Shown piece after piece: positions 26,318 to 35,424 of a stretch of DNA of 64,000 nt. How positions within the stretch are numbered: position 1 is the stretch's first letter; each line of letters starts with the position of its first letter. The notes under the pieces were generated by a model. It had not been told where the DNA came from and ran no database searches. It saw only the letters and a list, made by a program, of their open reading frames with translations. The position numbers were made by a program, and so were the translations under genes. Source of the stretch: Jeotgalibacillus salarius (GTDB lineage Bacteria > Bacillota > Bacilli > Bacillales > Jeotgalibacillaceae); assembly GCF_004405125.1 (NCBI RefSeq), contig NZ_SORX01000004.1, forward strand, positions 248,001 to 312,000, in the 5' to 3' direction.

Positions 26318-27035
26318 AAAATGGATTCGTCGCCCAGATCGCTGATGTTTTGATAAATGACCGCTGCTCTAATTTCAACAGGCTGACAATATATTCTGCA
26401 AGATCTTCAGCCTGTGTGAATTTATCAGGATTGCGCTCACCGTCTTCTCCACGCGTAAGATCTGTTTCAACTAAGCTTGGTGTGATTGTTGACACCCGGA
26501 TATTATGTGGCCGGACTTCCTGCATTAACGACTCAGTAAGTCCGTTGACAGCGAATTTAGAGGCGCTGTACGCACTTGATCCTTTCGTGCCTTTTAATCC
26601 TGACATTGAAGAAATGTTAATAATATCACCTGTTTGACGTTCAATCATACCCGGCAGCACGGCTTTTGTTGTATGAACGATGCCCATTACGTTCGTTTGA
26701 AGTACGTTGTTCCAGTCTTCCGTCGTCAGCTCCAAAAACTCACCGTATGCGCCTACACCTGCATTATTGACTAATATATCGACATGACCGAGCTTGTCAG
26801 TCAGTTCCTTGACCGCACGCTGAATGTCGTCTTCATAGCTGACGTCAGCTGCAGCTGTCACAACAGTAACCCCATACTCATCTAATTTATTTTTAATGCT
26901 TTGCAGGTTTTCTTTGGATCGTCCGACGATGCCGATGTCAACACCTTCTTTGGCAAGTTCAATGGCTGTTGCGGCACCTATTCCTCGGCTCCCACCGGTA
27001 ATAATCGCTTTTTTCCCTTTTAAATTTTGCATCAT
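26316..27035 (-). CDS. Short-chain dehydrogenase/reductase (FabG-like)
   Basis: 239 residues from ATG 27035 (preceded by AAAGGGTG); a longer in-frame extension upstream lacks a ribosome site. Classical SDR motifs are present: TGGSRGIG for NAD(P) binding (about 13-20), NNAG (about 89-92), ISSMSG for the catalytic Ser and YSASK for Tyr/Lys (about 155-159). The closest description is a 3-ketoacyl-ACP-reductase-like or general carbonyl reductase of Bacillus. Substrate unknown. Monocistronic. Confidence 0.85.
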   Translation of the reverse strand: MMQNLKGKKAIITGGSRGIGAATAIELAKEGVDIGIVGRSKENLQSIKNKLDEYGVTVVTAAADVSYEDDIQRAVKELTDKLGHVDILVNNAGVGAYGEFLELTTEDWNNVLQTNVMGIVHTTKAVLPGMIERQTGDIINISSMSGLKGTKGSSAYSASKFAVNGLTESLMQEVRPHNIRVSTITPSLVETDLTRGEDGERNPDKFTQAEDLAEYIVSLLKLEQRSFIKTSAIWATNPF

Positions 27036-27141
27036 CAACACCCTTTCGATTAATCTTCTCTTTGTACTATTCACTTTATAAGGCCGGAAGAAACATGCAT
27101 GAAAATCAGAATCTATGTATACTAAGTTTTGAGGTGAAAAC

Positions 27142-27570
27142 ATGAAAAAGTTGTTAATCGGTTTACTCATCTTCGTCGTGTTCATTGGCGGAGGGTTATA
27201 TGCTGTTTATTATTTTGGTACGGAAATGGCGGCTGATCAGGTTGTCGAGTCCGTTACAGAAGACATGGAAACAACCGGCGAAATGGATCGGGTCAGGACA
27301 TATATCGAATCAGATCCTGTTTTAAGCGGCTACATTGAAGAAGCGAAGGCTGCCAAGGATGATGAGGACCTTGCTTTTACAACAAGGGCTGAAGCGACCC
27401 GTGTCATGGTTCAGAAAGTCGGTATTGGTGAGCTTCAGCAAATACAGGCTGATGCAGAATCAGGAAATCTTTCTGAACAGGAAGTGATTCAAAAGCTTGA
27501 GCAATCTTTAACTGAAGAAGAATTAAAAGCATTGAAGGTTCTGGCTTACAAAGAAATATACGGAGAATAA
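27142..27570 (+). CDS. Single-pass membrane protein of unknown function
   Basis: 142 residues. An N-terminal transmembrane helix (about 4-26) is followed by an acidic, helical extracytoplasmic part with alternating Glu and Gln. No family recognised. GAGGTG precedes ATG. It is divergent from the SDR gene and ends at a long hairpin shared with the AIM24 gene. Confidence 0.65.
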   Translation: MKKLLIGLLIFVVFIGGGLYAVYYFGTEMAADQVVESVTEDMETTGEMDRVRTYIESDPVLSGYIEEAKAAKDDEDLAFTTRAEATRVMVQKVGIGELQQIQADAESGNLSEQEVIQKLEQSLTEEELKALKVLAYKEIYGE

Positions 27571-27574
27571 TCAG

Positions 27575-27623
27575 AAAGCCTTTCAAGGCCGGAACATGTG
27601 CGTCCGGTTACTTGAAAGGCTTT
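27575..27623. terminator. Long convergent hairpin
   Basis: AAAGCCTTTCAAG and its exact complement, with an inner CCGG/CCGG helix, between two convergent genes. Confidence 0.75.
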
Positions 27624-27627
27624 AATT

Positions 27628-28422
27628 TTATTTTCTGTCCCCGCCGAGAAGATCAAAGAGGCCGCCTGCCGCGCTGCCTTCACCTTTCGAACCGCCGTTA
27701 CGCGGCATTGCTGAAAATACACGGCTTGCCAGGCGACTGAATGGAAGTGACTGCACCCATACTGTGCCTGGTCCACGCAGTGTCGCAAGGAATAGTCCTT
27801 CTCCTCCAAACATCGCAGTTTTAATACCGCCGACCATTTCGATGTTGTAGTCAACACTCCCTGTCATAGCGACGAGACAGCCGGTATCAAGACGGAGCAC
27901 TTCTCCTGGTGCCAGCTCTTTCTTATGGATTGTACCTCCTGCGTGTACAAATGCCATGCCGTCTCCTTCGAGCTTCTGCATAATAAATCCCTCACCGCCA
28001 AAGAACCCTGTCCCAATTTTGCGCTGGAACTCAATGCCGATTGACACCCCTTTAGCAGCAGCTAAAAAAGCATCTTTCTGACAGATCAGTTTCCCGTCAA
28101 TTGTACTGAGGTCGAGCGGAATAATTTTTCCCGGATAAGGGGAGGCAAAGCTGACGTGCTTTTTTCCGCTTCCTTCGTTTGTGAAGGCAGTCATGAATAA
28201 GCTTTCGCCAGTCAACACACGTTTCCCCGCACCAAGCAACTTGCCCATTAAACCGCCTGAGGATTCGGCACCATCTCCAAAAATGGTTTCCATTTTGATT
28301 GCATCATCCATCATCATCAGACTGCCTGCTTCAGCAATGACCGTTTCCTGCGGGTCGAGCTCCACTTCTACAAACTGCATGTCGTCACCATAAAGCTTGA
28401 AATCAATTTCATGATTATTCAT
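27628..28422 (-). CDS. AIM24 (TIGR00266/DUF124) family protein
   Basis: 264 residues from ATG 28422, after AAGGAGTG; an in-frame ATG 36 bases upstream sits before the ribosome site. This is a beta-rich, trimer-forming AIM24-type protein: [10 protein letters not shown] (about 32-41), a Gly-rich loop, [15 protein letters not shown] near 212 and a Gly/Ser-rich tail. Bacterial members are common but their function is unknown. No signal peptide. Monocistronic. Confidence 0.85.
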   Translation of the reverse strand: MNNHEIDFKLYGDDMQFVEVELDPQETVIAEAGSLMMMDDAIKMETIFGDGAESSGGLMGKLLGAGKRVLTGESLFMTAFTNEGSGKKHVSFASPYPGKIIPLDLSTIDGKLICQKDAFLAAAKGVSIGIEFQRKIGTGFFGGEGFIMQKLEGDGMAFVHAGGTIHKKELAPGEVLRLDTGCLVAMTGSVDYNIEMVGGIKTAMFGGEGLFLATLRGPGTVWVQSLPFSRLASRVFSAMPRNGGSKGEGSAAGGLFDLLGGDRK

Positions 28423-28544
28423 ACTGCCTTCACTCCTTTTCATTATTTCTTCCATCATAACCTATTTTACTGAAAAATCTGAACAGGTTTTTGTTAAACT
28501 AGAAAGGGAAGAATACAACATACAGTAAGTTGAAAGGGGTTTGA

Positions 28545-28841
28545 ATGAAAAATTATTTAATTTGGCTTATCGTATTTCTAGTGTTGATGACAGTAGGCGC
28601 TTATTTACTGGTCAGATTTACTTTCATGGAGTGGCAGTTCACAGGGCTTGTGTTTATAGTAGCCGCATTTTTTTTCAGTTCCTCCGGCGGTCTTTCTTCT
28701 AATATAGGAGAAGCGCATGCAGTAACTGAGAGTAATGGGCATTATAATCCGCGTTTTGAAAAAGCGACGGTATTTTTTACTCCATCAATTGCAGCTGCAG
28801 TCGTTCTGTTGATTGCAAGCTTAGTTATTCCGTTATTTTAA
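28545..28841 (+). CDS. Small membrane protein, unknown
   Basis: 98 residues with three hydrophobic segments (about 4-24, 33-48, 78-97). AAAGGGGTTTG precedes the start. No family recognised. It lies just ahead of the AlbA_2 gene, with an 11-base gap, and may be co-transcribed. Confidence 0.6.
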   Translation: MKNYLIWLIVFLVLMTVGAYLLVRFTFMEWQFTGLVFIVAAFFFSSSGGLSSNIGEAHAVTESNGHYNPRFEKATVFFTPSIAAAVVLLIASLVIPLF

Positions 28842-28851
28842 ATGGCTGAGG

Positions 28852-29304
28852 GTGATAATGATGAAATCCATTCATCAGATTATGCAGCTGATCGGGCGTT
28901 TAGACGCCCATGTTGCAGATGATTTTGAAGGGCAGGATCTGGATTTTAAACAGTGGAGCAATAAGACAGAAGATAATGTGCGTAAAATGGTTGAATATGC
29001 AATCTGTATGGCGAATGGCGGTGGAGGCAGTGTCGTGTTTGGTGTTGCGGACCGGGTAAAAGGGCACGCCAAAAACATTTTGGGTGTTCCGGATGATCTT
29101 GATGTAGAATCATTCTACAACCGGATCTATCAGGAAACAGTTCCGCCATTGTCTGCTGAGTTCGATCTTGTTGAGCTTGATTACGGTACAGGAAAGCTGT
29201 TAATTATGTCTGTGGAAGGAAAAGGCGGGCCTTATTCATTTTTAGATGGAAAGTCTGTCGTGCGTAAAGGTAAGGAATGTTTAACGATTGAAGACAAATC
29301 ATAA
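28852..29304 (+). CDS. Stand-alone AlbA_2 (Schlafen-type) domain protein
   Basis: 150 residues, essentially one domain: LDFKQW (about 24-29) with MANGGGGSVVFGVAD (about 48-62) matches the E-x-x-DFK and N-x-GG-x-x-x-x-GV pattern of Schlafen AlbA_2 putative nucleic-acid-binding domains. Most family members carry a C-terminal ATPase or winged helix; this one ends after the domain, so it is short for the group. Role unknown (regulation or RNA/DNA binding). The last base of its stop overlaps the upstream edge of the next reading frame. Confidence 0.7.
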   Translation: MIMMKSIHQIMQLIGRLDAHVADDFEGQDLDFKQWSNKTEDNVRKMVEYAICMANGGGGSVVFGVADRVKGHAKNILGVPDDLDVESFYNRIYQETVPPLSAEFDLVELDYGTGKLLIMSVEGKGGPYSFLDGKSVVRKGKECLTIEDKS

Positions 29305-29321
29305 TGTTGAAAGGAGTTTTT

Positions 29322-30320
29322 ATGATGAAGGCTGTTTATCACGAAGGACCTAAAGGAATGACAGGACTTACATACGGAGAATTGGCCCAGACAGAGGTCA
29401 AGGCAGGTGAAGTGCGGATCAGCTTGAAAGCTGCAGGTCTGAATCACCGTGATTTGTTTGTTCTGACGCGTCATTCGGAAGACGATCCGGCACTTGTTGT
29501 CGGCTCAGACGGGGCAGGCATTGTGGATGAGGTTGGAGAAGGCGTAACAAATGTGAAAAAAGGTGATGAAGTCATCGTAAATCCTGGAATTAACTGGAAG
29601 CACAATACAGATGCCCCACCACCTGAATTTGATATTGTCGGCCTGCCTGGTCATGGTACTTTTGCAGAAAGTATTGTACTTCCTGCAGAAAATGCAGTAA
29701 AGAAGCCCGTTCATCTAAGTTGGGACGAAGCGGGAGTCGTTGCGCTTGCAGGGCTTACTGCCTACCGCGCATTGTTCACCCGTGGTCAGGTGAAAGAAGG
29801 ACAGAAGGTACTGATTCCCGGTATTGGCAGTGGCGTCGCAACTTTTCTACTGCAATTTGCGAAAGCAGCAGGCGCAACAGTGTATGTGACATCGCGTTCA
29901 GAAGAAAAGCGTCAGAAAGCACTGGAGCTTGGAGCGGATTATGCTTTAGACAGTGAAGGAGACTGGGAAGATGCGCTTGAAGGGACGAAAATGGACCTCG
30001 TGATCGAATGTGTAGGTGCAGCGACTTTCAACAAGTCTCTAAAACAGTTGAGAAAAGGCGGCACAATCGTGACATTCGGTGCTTCAGCCGGAGATGAAGT
30101 GACCATAAATTTGCGCGATTTGTTTTACGGCCAGCAAAACCTATTAGGTTCAACTATGGGAAGCGCTGAAGAATTGGATGAAATGATTTCATTCATCGAG
30201 AAACATCAAATTCGTCCCGTTATGGATCAGGTATATGACTTAAAAGATTACAAGGCTGCATTTGAACGTATCGAAAAAGCTGAGCAGCTTGGGAAGATTG
30301 GGTTTAGCATAAGCAAGTAA
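29322..30320 (+). CDS. yogA: Zinc-free MDR-type alcohol/quinone reductase (YogA-like)
   Basis: 332 residues from ATG 29322, after AAAGGAG; an ATG 18 bases upstream overlaps the ribosome site. It has the medium-chain dehydrogenase fold: AAGLNHRDLFVL, GSDGAGIVDEVGEGV (about 62-76), a nucleotide-binding GIGSGVATFLLQFAKAAGA (about 167-185) and a C-terminal catalytic half. No structural-zinc Cys cluster is present. It probably reduces quinones or aldehydes with NADPH. It resembles B. subtilis YogA. The symbol is by similarity. Confidence 0.8.
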   Translation: MMKAVYHEGPKGMTGLTYGELAQTEVKAGEVRISLKAAGLNHRDLFVLTRHSEDDPALVVGSDGAGIVDEVGEGVTNVKKGDEVIVNPGINWKHNTDAPPPEFDIVGLPGHGTFAESIVLPAENAVKKPVHLSWDEAGVVALAGLTAYRALFTRGQVKEGQKVLIPGIGSGVATFLLQFAKAAGATVYVTSRSEEKRQKALELGADYALDSEGDWEDALEGTKMDLVIECVGAATFNKSLKQLRKGGTIVTFGASAGDEVTINLRDLFYGQQNLLGSTMGSAEELDEMISFIEKHQIRPVMDQVYDLKDYKAAFERIEKAEQLGKIGFSISK

Positions 30321-30347
30321 TAGGTTGATCAAACTGTCTGAAAAGCT

Positions 30348-30386
30348 AAAGCAGGTGTTTATCGTGATTGAACACCTGCCTTTGCT
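30348..30386 (+). terminator. Possible terminator hairpin after the reductase gene
   Basis: Arms AAAGCAGGTGTT and AACACCTGC-CTTT with an 11-base loop. The T-run is only three bases, so this is a weaker candidate. The 264-bp gap 30321-30584 otherwise shows nothing definite. Confidence 0.45.
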
Positions 30387-30584
30387 GATTAGGGCAGTTT
30401 TTTAATTGGACGAGCTATTGTGGTGATTTACCAAATTCTTTGGTCAGCCTGACTGTATATTTCCTATCCAAAGAGATCGGTTTTAAGTACATACTCTGCA
30501 ATTCTGATAGAAAAAATTGAACTTTTCAGTCTACTGTCTTCCGTGTATGATAATCAAAAGTTAAATAAAGTTCGGAGGGATAAG

Positions 30585-32360
30585 ATGGATACTGAAAAAC
30601 AATTGCGAAGCTTAATTAATTCTGTTCAAGTAATGACCTCTACGCTTAATTTAGACGAAGTGCTCGATCAGCTTATAAAAGAAGTTTTGAACGTCATTGA
30701 TGGATCAAATGCGAGTGTCCTTTTTTTGTTTGATGAAAAGATAGGAAAACTTTACGCAAAAGCAGCAGCGGGTTTTGATATGAAGTACCTGAAGCATGCG
30801 CTGCTTGAGCCAGGTGAAGGAATGAGCGGAAAAACGTTTGTGTCTCAACAGGGCAGAATATTTTCAACGCATGATGATACGTTAAAAGGGATGACGGATA
30901 TCAACGAAGAGACGAAAGGGTACTACTCAAAAGCGCGCGGTGATATGGAATATCCGGCGAGTGCAATTTGTGTGCCACTGATGACAAAAAAAGGCTGTAT
31001 TGGCGTGTTAACGGTTGATATTTATGAAGAAAATGTTGTGTTTACCGACCAGGACTTAAAGCTGCTCGAAACATTTGCAGTACAGGCTGTGATTGCTATT
31101 GAAAATGCTACGCTATTTTCAAAAAATGAGCGGACGCAGAGGGTGCATGAAACGCTGAGCAGAGTTTCGCTCTCGCAGGGAGGACTTGAAGAAATCACGA
31201 AAACACTTGCTTCACTGGTCAATGCTGAAGTGATTGTTTTTAATGAATTTTTTGATTTGCTGGAAGTCTCAAGTGAAAATGCTTCTGCGCGGGGAAGGCT
31301 GTTAATTCAGCAATACCCGCATGTGCTGACTAATGCGATGGCAAAGGAGAAAGGATCAGTCTCCGCCATTAACGATCATCATATTCAAGAAAGAATCTAC
31401 TTCTTTCCGGTGCGTACCGATCAAAGGGCGATGGGATTAATCAGTATTTATTTAGCTGAACGTGATGTGCTGGATCCACTGGATCAGTTTGCAATTGAAC
31501 AGGCTTCGATGATCTTCGCACTTGAAATGAACAGGCGGGATAAGAGCTCATATGATGCACTCACATACTCGGGATATGTTTTGGATCAGCTTTTGTATGG
31601 AAAGCTGGATGAACTGACTGTGAATGAAATTGCACGGGCGACTTCCGGTGCAGTGGAGGGTCGCCAATTTATTCTTGTACAGCTGACAATTGAAGAAGCG
31701 CTCCTTTCCCTGAGGGAGATTTCCGTGAAAAAAGAAACACTATTAAGAATGATTAGGAGGAAGTTAGTCCAGTTTCCTTATAAAGCATTCATTCTTGATC
31801 AGAATTTGGATGTGATTTTTATGTTCACATATCCCGAATACATAGAAGAAGCTTCAGCCTATGAGCGAATCAGAATTTTATTTGCCCAGCTGGTTGAAGA
31901 AGTGAGGCAGGCAGCAGGACTTTCCGTTTTAATAGGAATCGGAAGAACTGTAAATCAGCTTGAAGAAGTAAAAGTGTCTGCTAATGATGCCTCGAAATGT
32001 GTAGATTACTTGCTTACAAAAAATAAGAACAGCTCGCTTCTTGCCTATTTTGAGCTCGGTTTTCAACGGCTCTTTTTAAAGACAGAAGTACGGGAGCTTG
32101 AAGCGTACGTTGAAGATACCATTGGAAAGCTCAAAGAATTTGACAATGCTCATAATGGCAGTCTGATGATTACGCTAAGTGTATATCTCGAGCTTAATCA
32201 AAATATGAGACAAACCGCTGAAGCGTTATTTATTCACGTAAACACAGTAAAATACCGTTTGAAATGTATAAAAGAAGTATTGGATATTGAAGCGATTCAG
32301 GGAAAAGAGGCCTTTGAACTGCAACTGGCCGTAAATATTGACAGCTTTCTGGAAAAATAA
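30585..32360 (+). CDS. GAF-domain PucR/CdaR-type transcription regulator
   Basis: 591 residues from ATG 30585, after GGAGGG; a longer reading from 30543 lacks a ribosome site. A GAF domain covers about 20-185. The C terminus (about 535-590) is the PucR/CdaR-type helix-turn-helix with TAEALFIHVNTVKYRLKCI. Such regulators control purine, allantoin or sugar-acid catabolism in response to a small ligand. It sits directly upstream of an amidohydrolase/TRAP transporter cluster and is a strong candidate for its activator. A palindrome at 32403-32417 in the gap could be its site. Confidence 0.82.
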   Translation: MDTEKQLRSLINSVQVMTSTLNLDEVLDQLIKEVLNVIDGSNASVLFLFDEKIGKLYAKAAAGFDMKYLKHALLEPGEGMSGKTFVSQQGRIFSTHDDTLKGMTDINEETKGYYSKARGDMEYPASAICVPLMTKKGCIGVLTVDIYEENVVFTDQDLKLLETFAVQAVIAIENATLFSKNERTQRVHETLSRVSLSQGGLEEITKTLASLVNAEVIVFNEFFDLLEVSSENASARGRLLIQQYPHVLTNAMAKEKGSVSAINDHHIQERIYFFPVRTDQRAMGLISIYLAERDVLDPLDQFAIEQASMIFALEMNRRDKSSYDALTYSGYVLDQLLYGKLDELTVNEIARATSGAVEGRQFILVQLTIEEALLSLREISVKKETLLRMIRRKLVQFPYKAFILDQNLDVIFMFTYPEYIEEASAYERIRILFAQLVEEVRQAAGLSVLIGIGRTVNQLEEVKVSANDASKCVDYLLTKNKNSSLLAYFELGFQRLFLKTEVRELEAYVEDTIGKLKEFDNAHNGSLMITLSVYLELNQNMRQTAEALFIHVNTVKYRLKCIKEVLDIEAIQGKEAFELQLAVNIDSFLEK

Positions 32361-32402
32361 GCGTTTGCTTATCGGTTACAAACAAAATAAAACAATAATC
32401 TT

Positions 32403-32417
32403 TGTCTGTAATAGACA
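32403..32417. promoter_or_regulatory. Palindrome TGTCT-N5-AGACA before the amidohydrolase operon
   Basis: Perfect 5-5-5 inverted repeat, with a further AGTCTGA half-site about ten bases downstream. TATAAT at 32441-32446 marks the likely promoter. It is a candidate operator for the upstream PucR-type regulator. Confidence 0.4.
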
Positions 32418-32478
32418 TTATAAAATAGTCTGACTTATCTTATAATTTCAACTATTACAAAGATAAAGAGGTGATCAA

Positions 32479-33813
32479 GTGGCGATGCAGGCAACAACCA
32501 GTTTTTCAAAATTATTGTTATCCAGGCTGCTTCATCAATATCCTGCAGCACTCGATCGGGATGGTGTTTCTGGGAAAAGAGTTGCTCAGAGACTTGCTGA
32601 ATTATCAAGAATCGGATTAACAAAAGAGCAGGGAAGTAACCGAATGTCATTTTCCGATGAAGAGCGTGCTGCGAAGGAATTAGTTAAGGTATGGATGAAA
32701 GAAGCGGGATTATCCATTTACGAAGATGGTGCCGGAAATGTGTTTGGCACATTTCAAGGGAATGATCAGAGTCAATCGGTCATGTCAGGTTCTCATTTAG
32801 ACAGTGTCCCAAATGGCGGGCATTTTGATGGTCCGCTTGGTGTGCTGGCTTCTTTGGAGGTTGCGCAAGCATGGCGGGAAACAGGTTATATCCCTGAGAC
32901 AAACTATGAAGTAGTCATTTTTACTGATGAAGAAGGCGCGAGATTTAATGGCGGTCTTACTGGAAGCAGAGCGATGGCCGGGGAAGTTGATATGTCTAAG
33001 CAGGTGAAACTGACGGATTATAACGGCACCTTCTTTGAGAAAGTGCTCGAACAGCATGGTCTTTCGCTCAAGAACTTTAGTGAGTCGAAGCGTTCACTCG
33101 ATAAAATAAAGGCCTATGTTGAAGTTCATATTGAACAGGGCAAGCAGCTTGAGCAAAGAAACCTTTCAACGGGTGTTGTAACAGGTATTGCTGGTCCATC
33201 CTGGCTTACTATTACATTCGATGGGGATGCAGGTCATGCCGGAAATACCCCGATGGTTGGCAGGAAAGACCCTCTCGTTGCAGCTGGAGAGTTTGTATAC
33301 AGGTTGAAAGATATTCCCGGACAAGTAAGCAGCTCAGGTGTCGCTACAGTAGGTAAGCTGGAGGTTTCACCAAATGGTGTAAATGTAATACCGGGACAAG
33401 TGAAACTGACGGCAGATATCAGGGATATTGATGAGGGCTTAAAGGACCAAATTGTAGAAAAGACAAGAGCGTTAATAAACGAAATTGAAAAAAAGCACGA
33501 GGTAAAAATAGACGTACAGGAAACATTGAAAGTCACACCAGTAAAACTTTCAACAACAATGCAGAAGCTTGCAGCTGAAAGTACAGCACACGTCACTGGT
33601 GAAAAAGCGTTTCATTTACCAAGCGGGGCAGGACATGACGCGATGGTAATGGGGCGGTATGTGCCAACTGCAATGCTTTTTACAAACAGCAAAGACGGCG
33701 TCAGTCACAATCCGAAAGAATGGTCGTCACTCGAACACTGTGTAGAAACGATTCACGTGTTAAAACATTTGCTCGAAAAAATTGATCAAACAGATAGGAG
33801 TGAGCTTATATGA
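32479..33813 (+). CDS. M20-family amidohydrolase (N-carbamoylase/allantoate amidohydrolase type)
   Basis: 444 residues starting at GTG 32479 (five bases after AGAGGTG), with ATG 32485 as alternative. Metal-ligand motifs of the hydantoinase/carbamoylase group are in order: SGSHLDSVPNGGHFDGPLGV, FTDEEGARFNGGLTGS, VEVHIEQG and PSGAGHDAM near the C terminus. These zinc enzymes cleave N-carbamoyl amino acids, allantoate or ureidoglycine. It is the first gene of a transport operon and follows a PucR-type regulator. Both suit ureide or N-carbamoyl amino-acid use, but the substrate is not settled. Confidence 0.87.
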   Translation: MAMQATTSFSKLLLSRLLHQYPAALDRDGVSGKRVAQRLAELSRIGLTKEQGSNRMSFSDEERAAKELVKVWMKEAGLSIYEDGAGNVFGTFQGNDQSQSVMSGSHLDSVPNGGHFDGPLGVLASLEVAQAWRETGYIPETNYEVVIFTDEEGARFNGGLTGSRAMAGEVDMSKQVKLTDYNGTFFEKVLEQHGLSLKNFSESKRSLDKIKAYVEVHIEQGKQLEQRNLSTGVVTGIAGPSWLTITFDGDAGHAGNTPMVGRKDPLVAAGEFVYRLKDIPGQVSSSGVATVGKLEVSPNGVNVIPGQVKLTADIRDIDEGLKDQIVEKTRALINEIEKKHEVKIDVQETLKVTPVKLSTTMQKLAAESTAHVTGEKAFHLPSGAGHDAMVMGRYVPTAMLFTNSKDGVSHNPKEWSSLEHCVETIHVLKHLLEKIDQTDRSELI

Positions 33814-34838
33814 AAAAGGTTAAGTGGGCTGGAGTTACGATGATGCTTGGAGGTGCACTTGTTCTAACTGCTTGCGGCAGTGAGGACAGTGGCGGAGACA
33901 GCGGGTCAGGTGAGGCTGAATACCAGTGGAAGCTTGGCTGGAATTCTGGTGAAGAAGGAGATTCGAAGGGTGAAGCGGCTATTGCGTTCAAAGAATATGT
34001 CGAAGCAGAGTCAGATGGCCGTATTGAAATTGAGTTCTTCCCAAACGAAACATATGCTTCATCTCCTGAAATGATTGAAGCTGTACAGGTTGGGGCTCTG
34101 GAAATGGCGATTCCGGGGGCGAACGAACTTGCTAATGTCGTGCCTGAATACGCAGCGCTCTCCCTTCCGTTTATCGTTGAAACGCCAGAGGAAGCTCACG
34201 CGGTTCTGGATAGCGAGATTGGTACAGAGTTGAGAGAAAAAGCAAATGATCAAGGCTTTGTAGCACTGACAGATACAGAACTTGGCTTTACTCACATTAC
34301 AAATGATGTCCGTCCAATCAACGAACCTTCAGACCTTGAGGGACTGAGTATGCGTTCCCCGAATGATGTGAGCTTAATTGAAACATTTAAAGCTTTTGGT
34401 TCTTCAGTATCTACAATGGCTTATACAGAACTTTACAGCGGGCTTTCCCAGGGTGTCATTGATGGTCAGTTTAATCCTCTGTTGAACATTTTTGATCAGA
34501 ATATGCATGAAGTACAGGATTATCTTGCAATGACAAACTTCACATATTACTACTGTTATATGATTTTGAATCAGGAGGAATTTAACAGTTTGGATGAAGA
34601 CCTTCAGCAGATAGTCATGGAAGGTGCTGAAAAAGCGCGCGATGCCTCACGCGATATCGTCGCTGAAAGTGAGCAGGAATATTTCGAACGTGCACAGGAA
34701 GAATTTGTTGAAGTAACTGAACCGGATTTGGCGGCGTTCCAGGAAGCTGCTCAACCGGTATATAAAGAAGTAGAAGACGTGATGGGTCCTGAGATCATTC
34801 AGGATATCCAGGAGTTTCTTGAAGAATACCGTCAATAG
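33810..34838 (+). CDS. dctP: TRAP transporter solute-binding lipoprotein DctP
   Basis: 342 residues. A lipoprotein signal with lipobox LTAC (Cys about residue 21) is followed by an acidic linker. The DctP-type binding fold shows FFPNETYASSPEMIEAVQVGALEMA (pattern about 70-95), GLSMRSPND and YTELYSGLSQGVIDGQFNP. It overlaps the amidohydrolase stop by four bases (ATGA). It captures an organic acid-like ligand outside the cell for the DctQ/DctM permease. The adjacent hydrolase suggests an N-carbamoyl or ureido acid, which is inference. Confidence 0.9.
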   Translation: MKKVKWAGVTMMLGGALVLTACGSEDSGGDSGSGEAEYQWKLGWNSGEEGDSKGEAAIAFKEYVEAESDGRIEIEFFPNETYASSPEMIEAVQVGALEMAIPGANELANVVPEYAALSLPFIVETPEEAHAVLDSEIGTELREKANDQGFVALTDTELGFTHITNDVRPINEPSDLEGLSMRSPNDVSLIETFKAFGSSVSTMAYTELYSGLSQGVIDGQFNPLLNIFDQNMHEVQDYLAMTNFTYYYCYMILNQEEFNSLDEDLQQIVMEGAEKARDASRDIVAESEQEYFERAQEEFVEVTEPDLAAFQEAAQPVYKEVEDVMGPEIIQDIQEFLEEYRQ

Positions 34839-34845
34839 AGCCGAT

Positions 34846-34875
34846 GCGGGGCAGTGAAACAGGCCCCGCTTTTTT
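34846..34875 (+). terminator. Intra-operon hairpin between dctP and dctQ
   Basis: GCGGGGC / GCCCCGC seven-pair stem, ten-base loop, then TTTTTT. It sits inside an otherwise continuous operon and likely lowers expression of the permease relative to the binding protein. Confidence 0.8.
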
Positions 34876-34893
34876 GAAAAAGGAGGCAGGGCG

Positions 34894-35424
34894 ATGTCAG
34901 CTGTTCATAAAAAAACATGGATTGACCGGGTTGTCGACGTGCTGGATCTTGTTGCTTCAATCATGATGGTCATTTTGACGGTTGTTGTGTTTGGAGAAGT
35001 TTTGAGCCGCTACGTGTTCGATTTACCGCTTGTCTTTTCAAATGAATTAACGCTTTTACTATTCCCCTGGGTCATTTTTGTTGCGGCAATCGCCGTTACA
35101 AAAAATGAAGGGCATTTATCAATTAATTTTTTCAGAAGCCTGATGCCAAAAGCGGTTCAAAGGTGGATGTTTGCTTTTTCAAAACTGGTCATGCTGTTTT
35201 TTTCAGTGTATATGGCTTTTTCCGCCTACAGAATGGGAGAAAATACAGCAAGTCAGGTCATGCCAGTTTTAAGAATTTCAAAAACGTGGCTGATCACATC
35301 AGTCAGTGTATCATTTGCAGTTATTTCACTTATTCTGATTTATCAATTCATTATGATTGTTCTTGGTAAGCTCGAAGTTCCAGATGAGGAGGAGATGCTC
35401 GATGATCTGGATCATGGTCATTAG
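34894..35424 (+). CDS. dctQ: TRAP transporter small permease DctQ
   Basis: 176 residues with four transmembrane helices, in the DctQ pattern (FGEVLSRYVFDLPLVFSNELTLLLFPW region, about 29-55). It pairs with DctM. AGGAGGC precedes ATG. The C-terminal acidic tail overlaps the DctM start by 23 bases. Together with DctP it makes a sodium-driven tripartite uptake system. Confidence 0.9.
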   Translation: MSAVHKKTWIDRVVDVLDLVASIMMVILTVVVFGEVLSRYVFDLPLVFSNELTLLLFPWVIFVAAIAVTKNEGHLSINFFRSLMPKAVQRWMFAFSKLVMLFFSVYMAFSAYRMGENTASQVMPVLRISKTWLITSVSVSFAVISLILIYQFIMIVLGKLEVPDEEEMLDDLDHGH

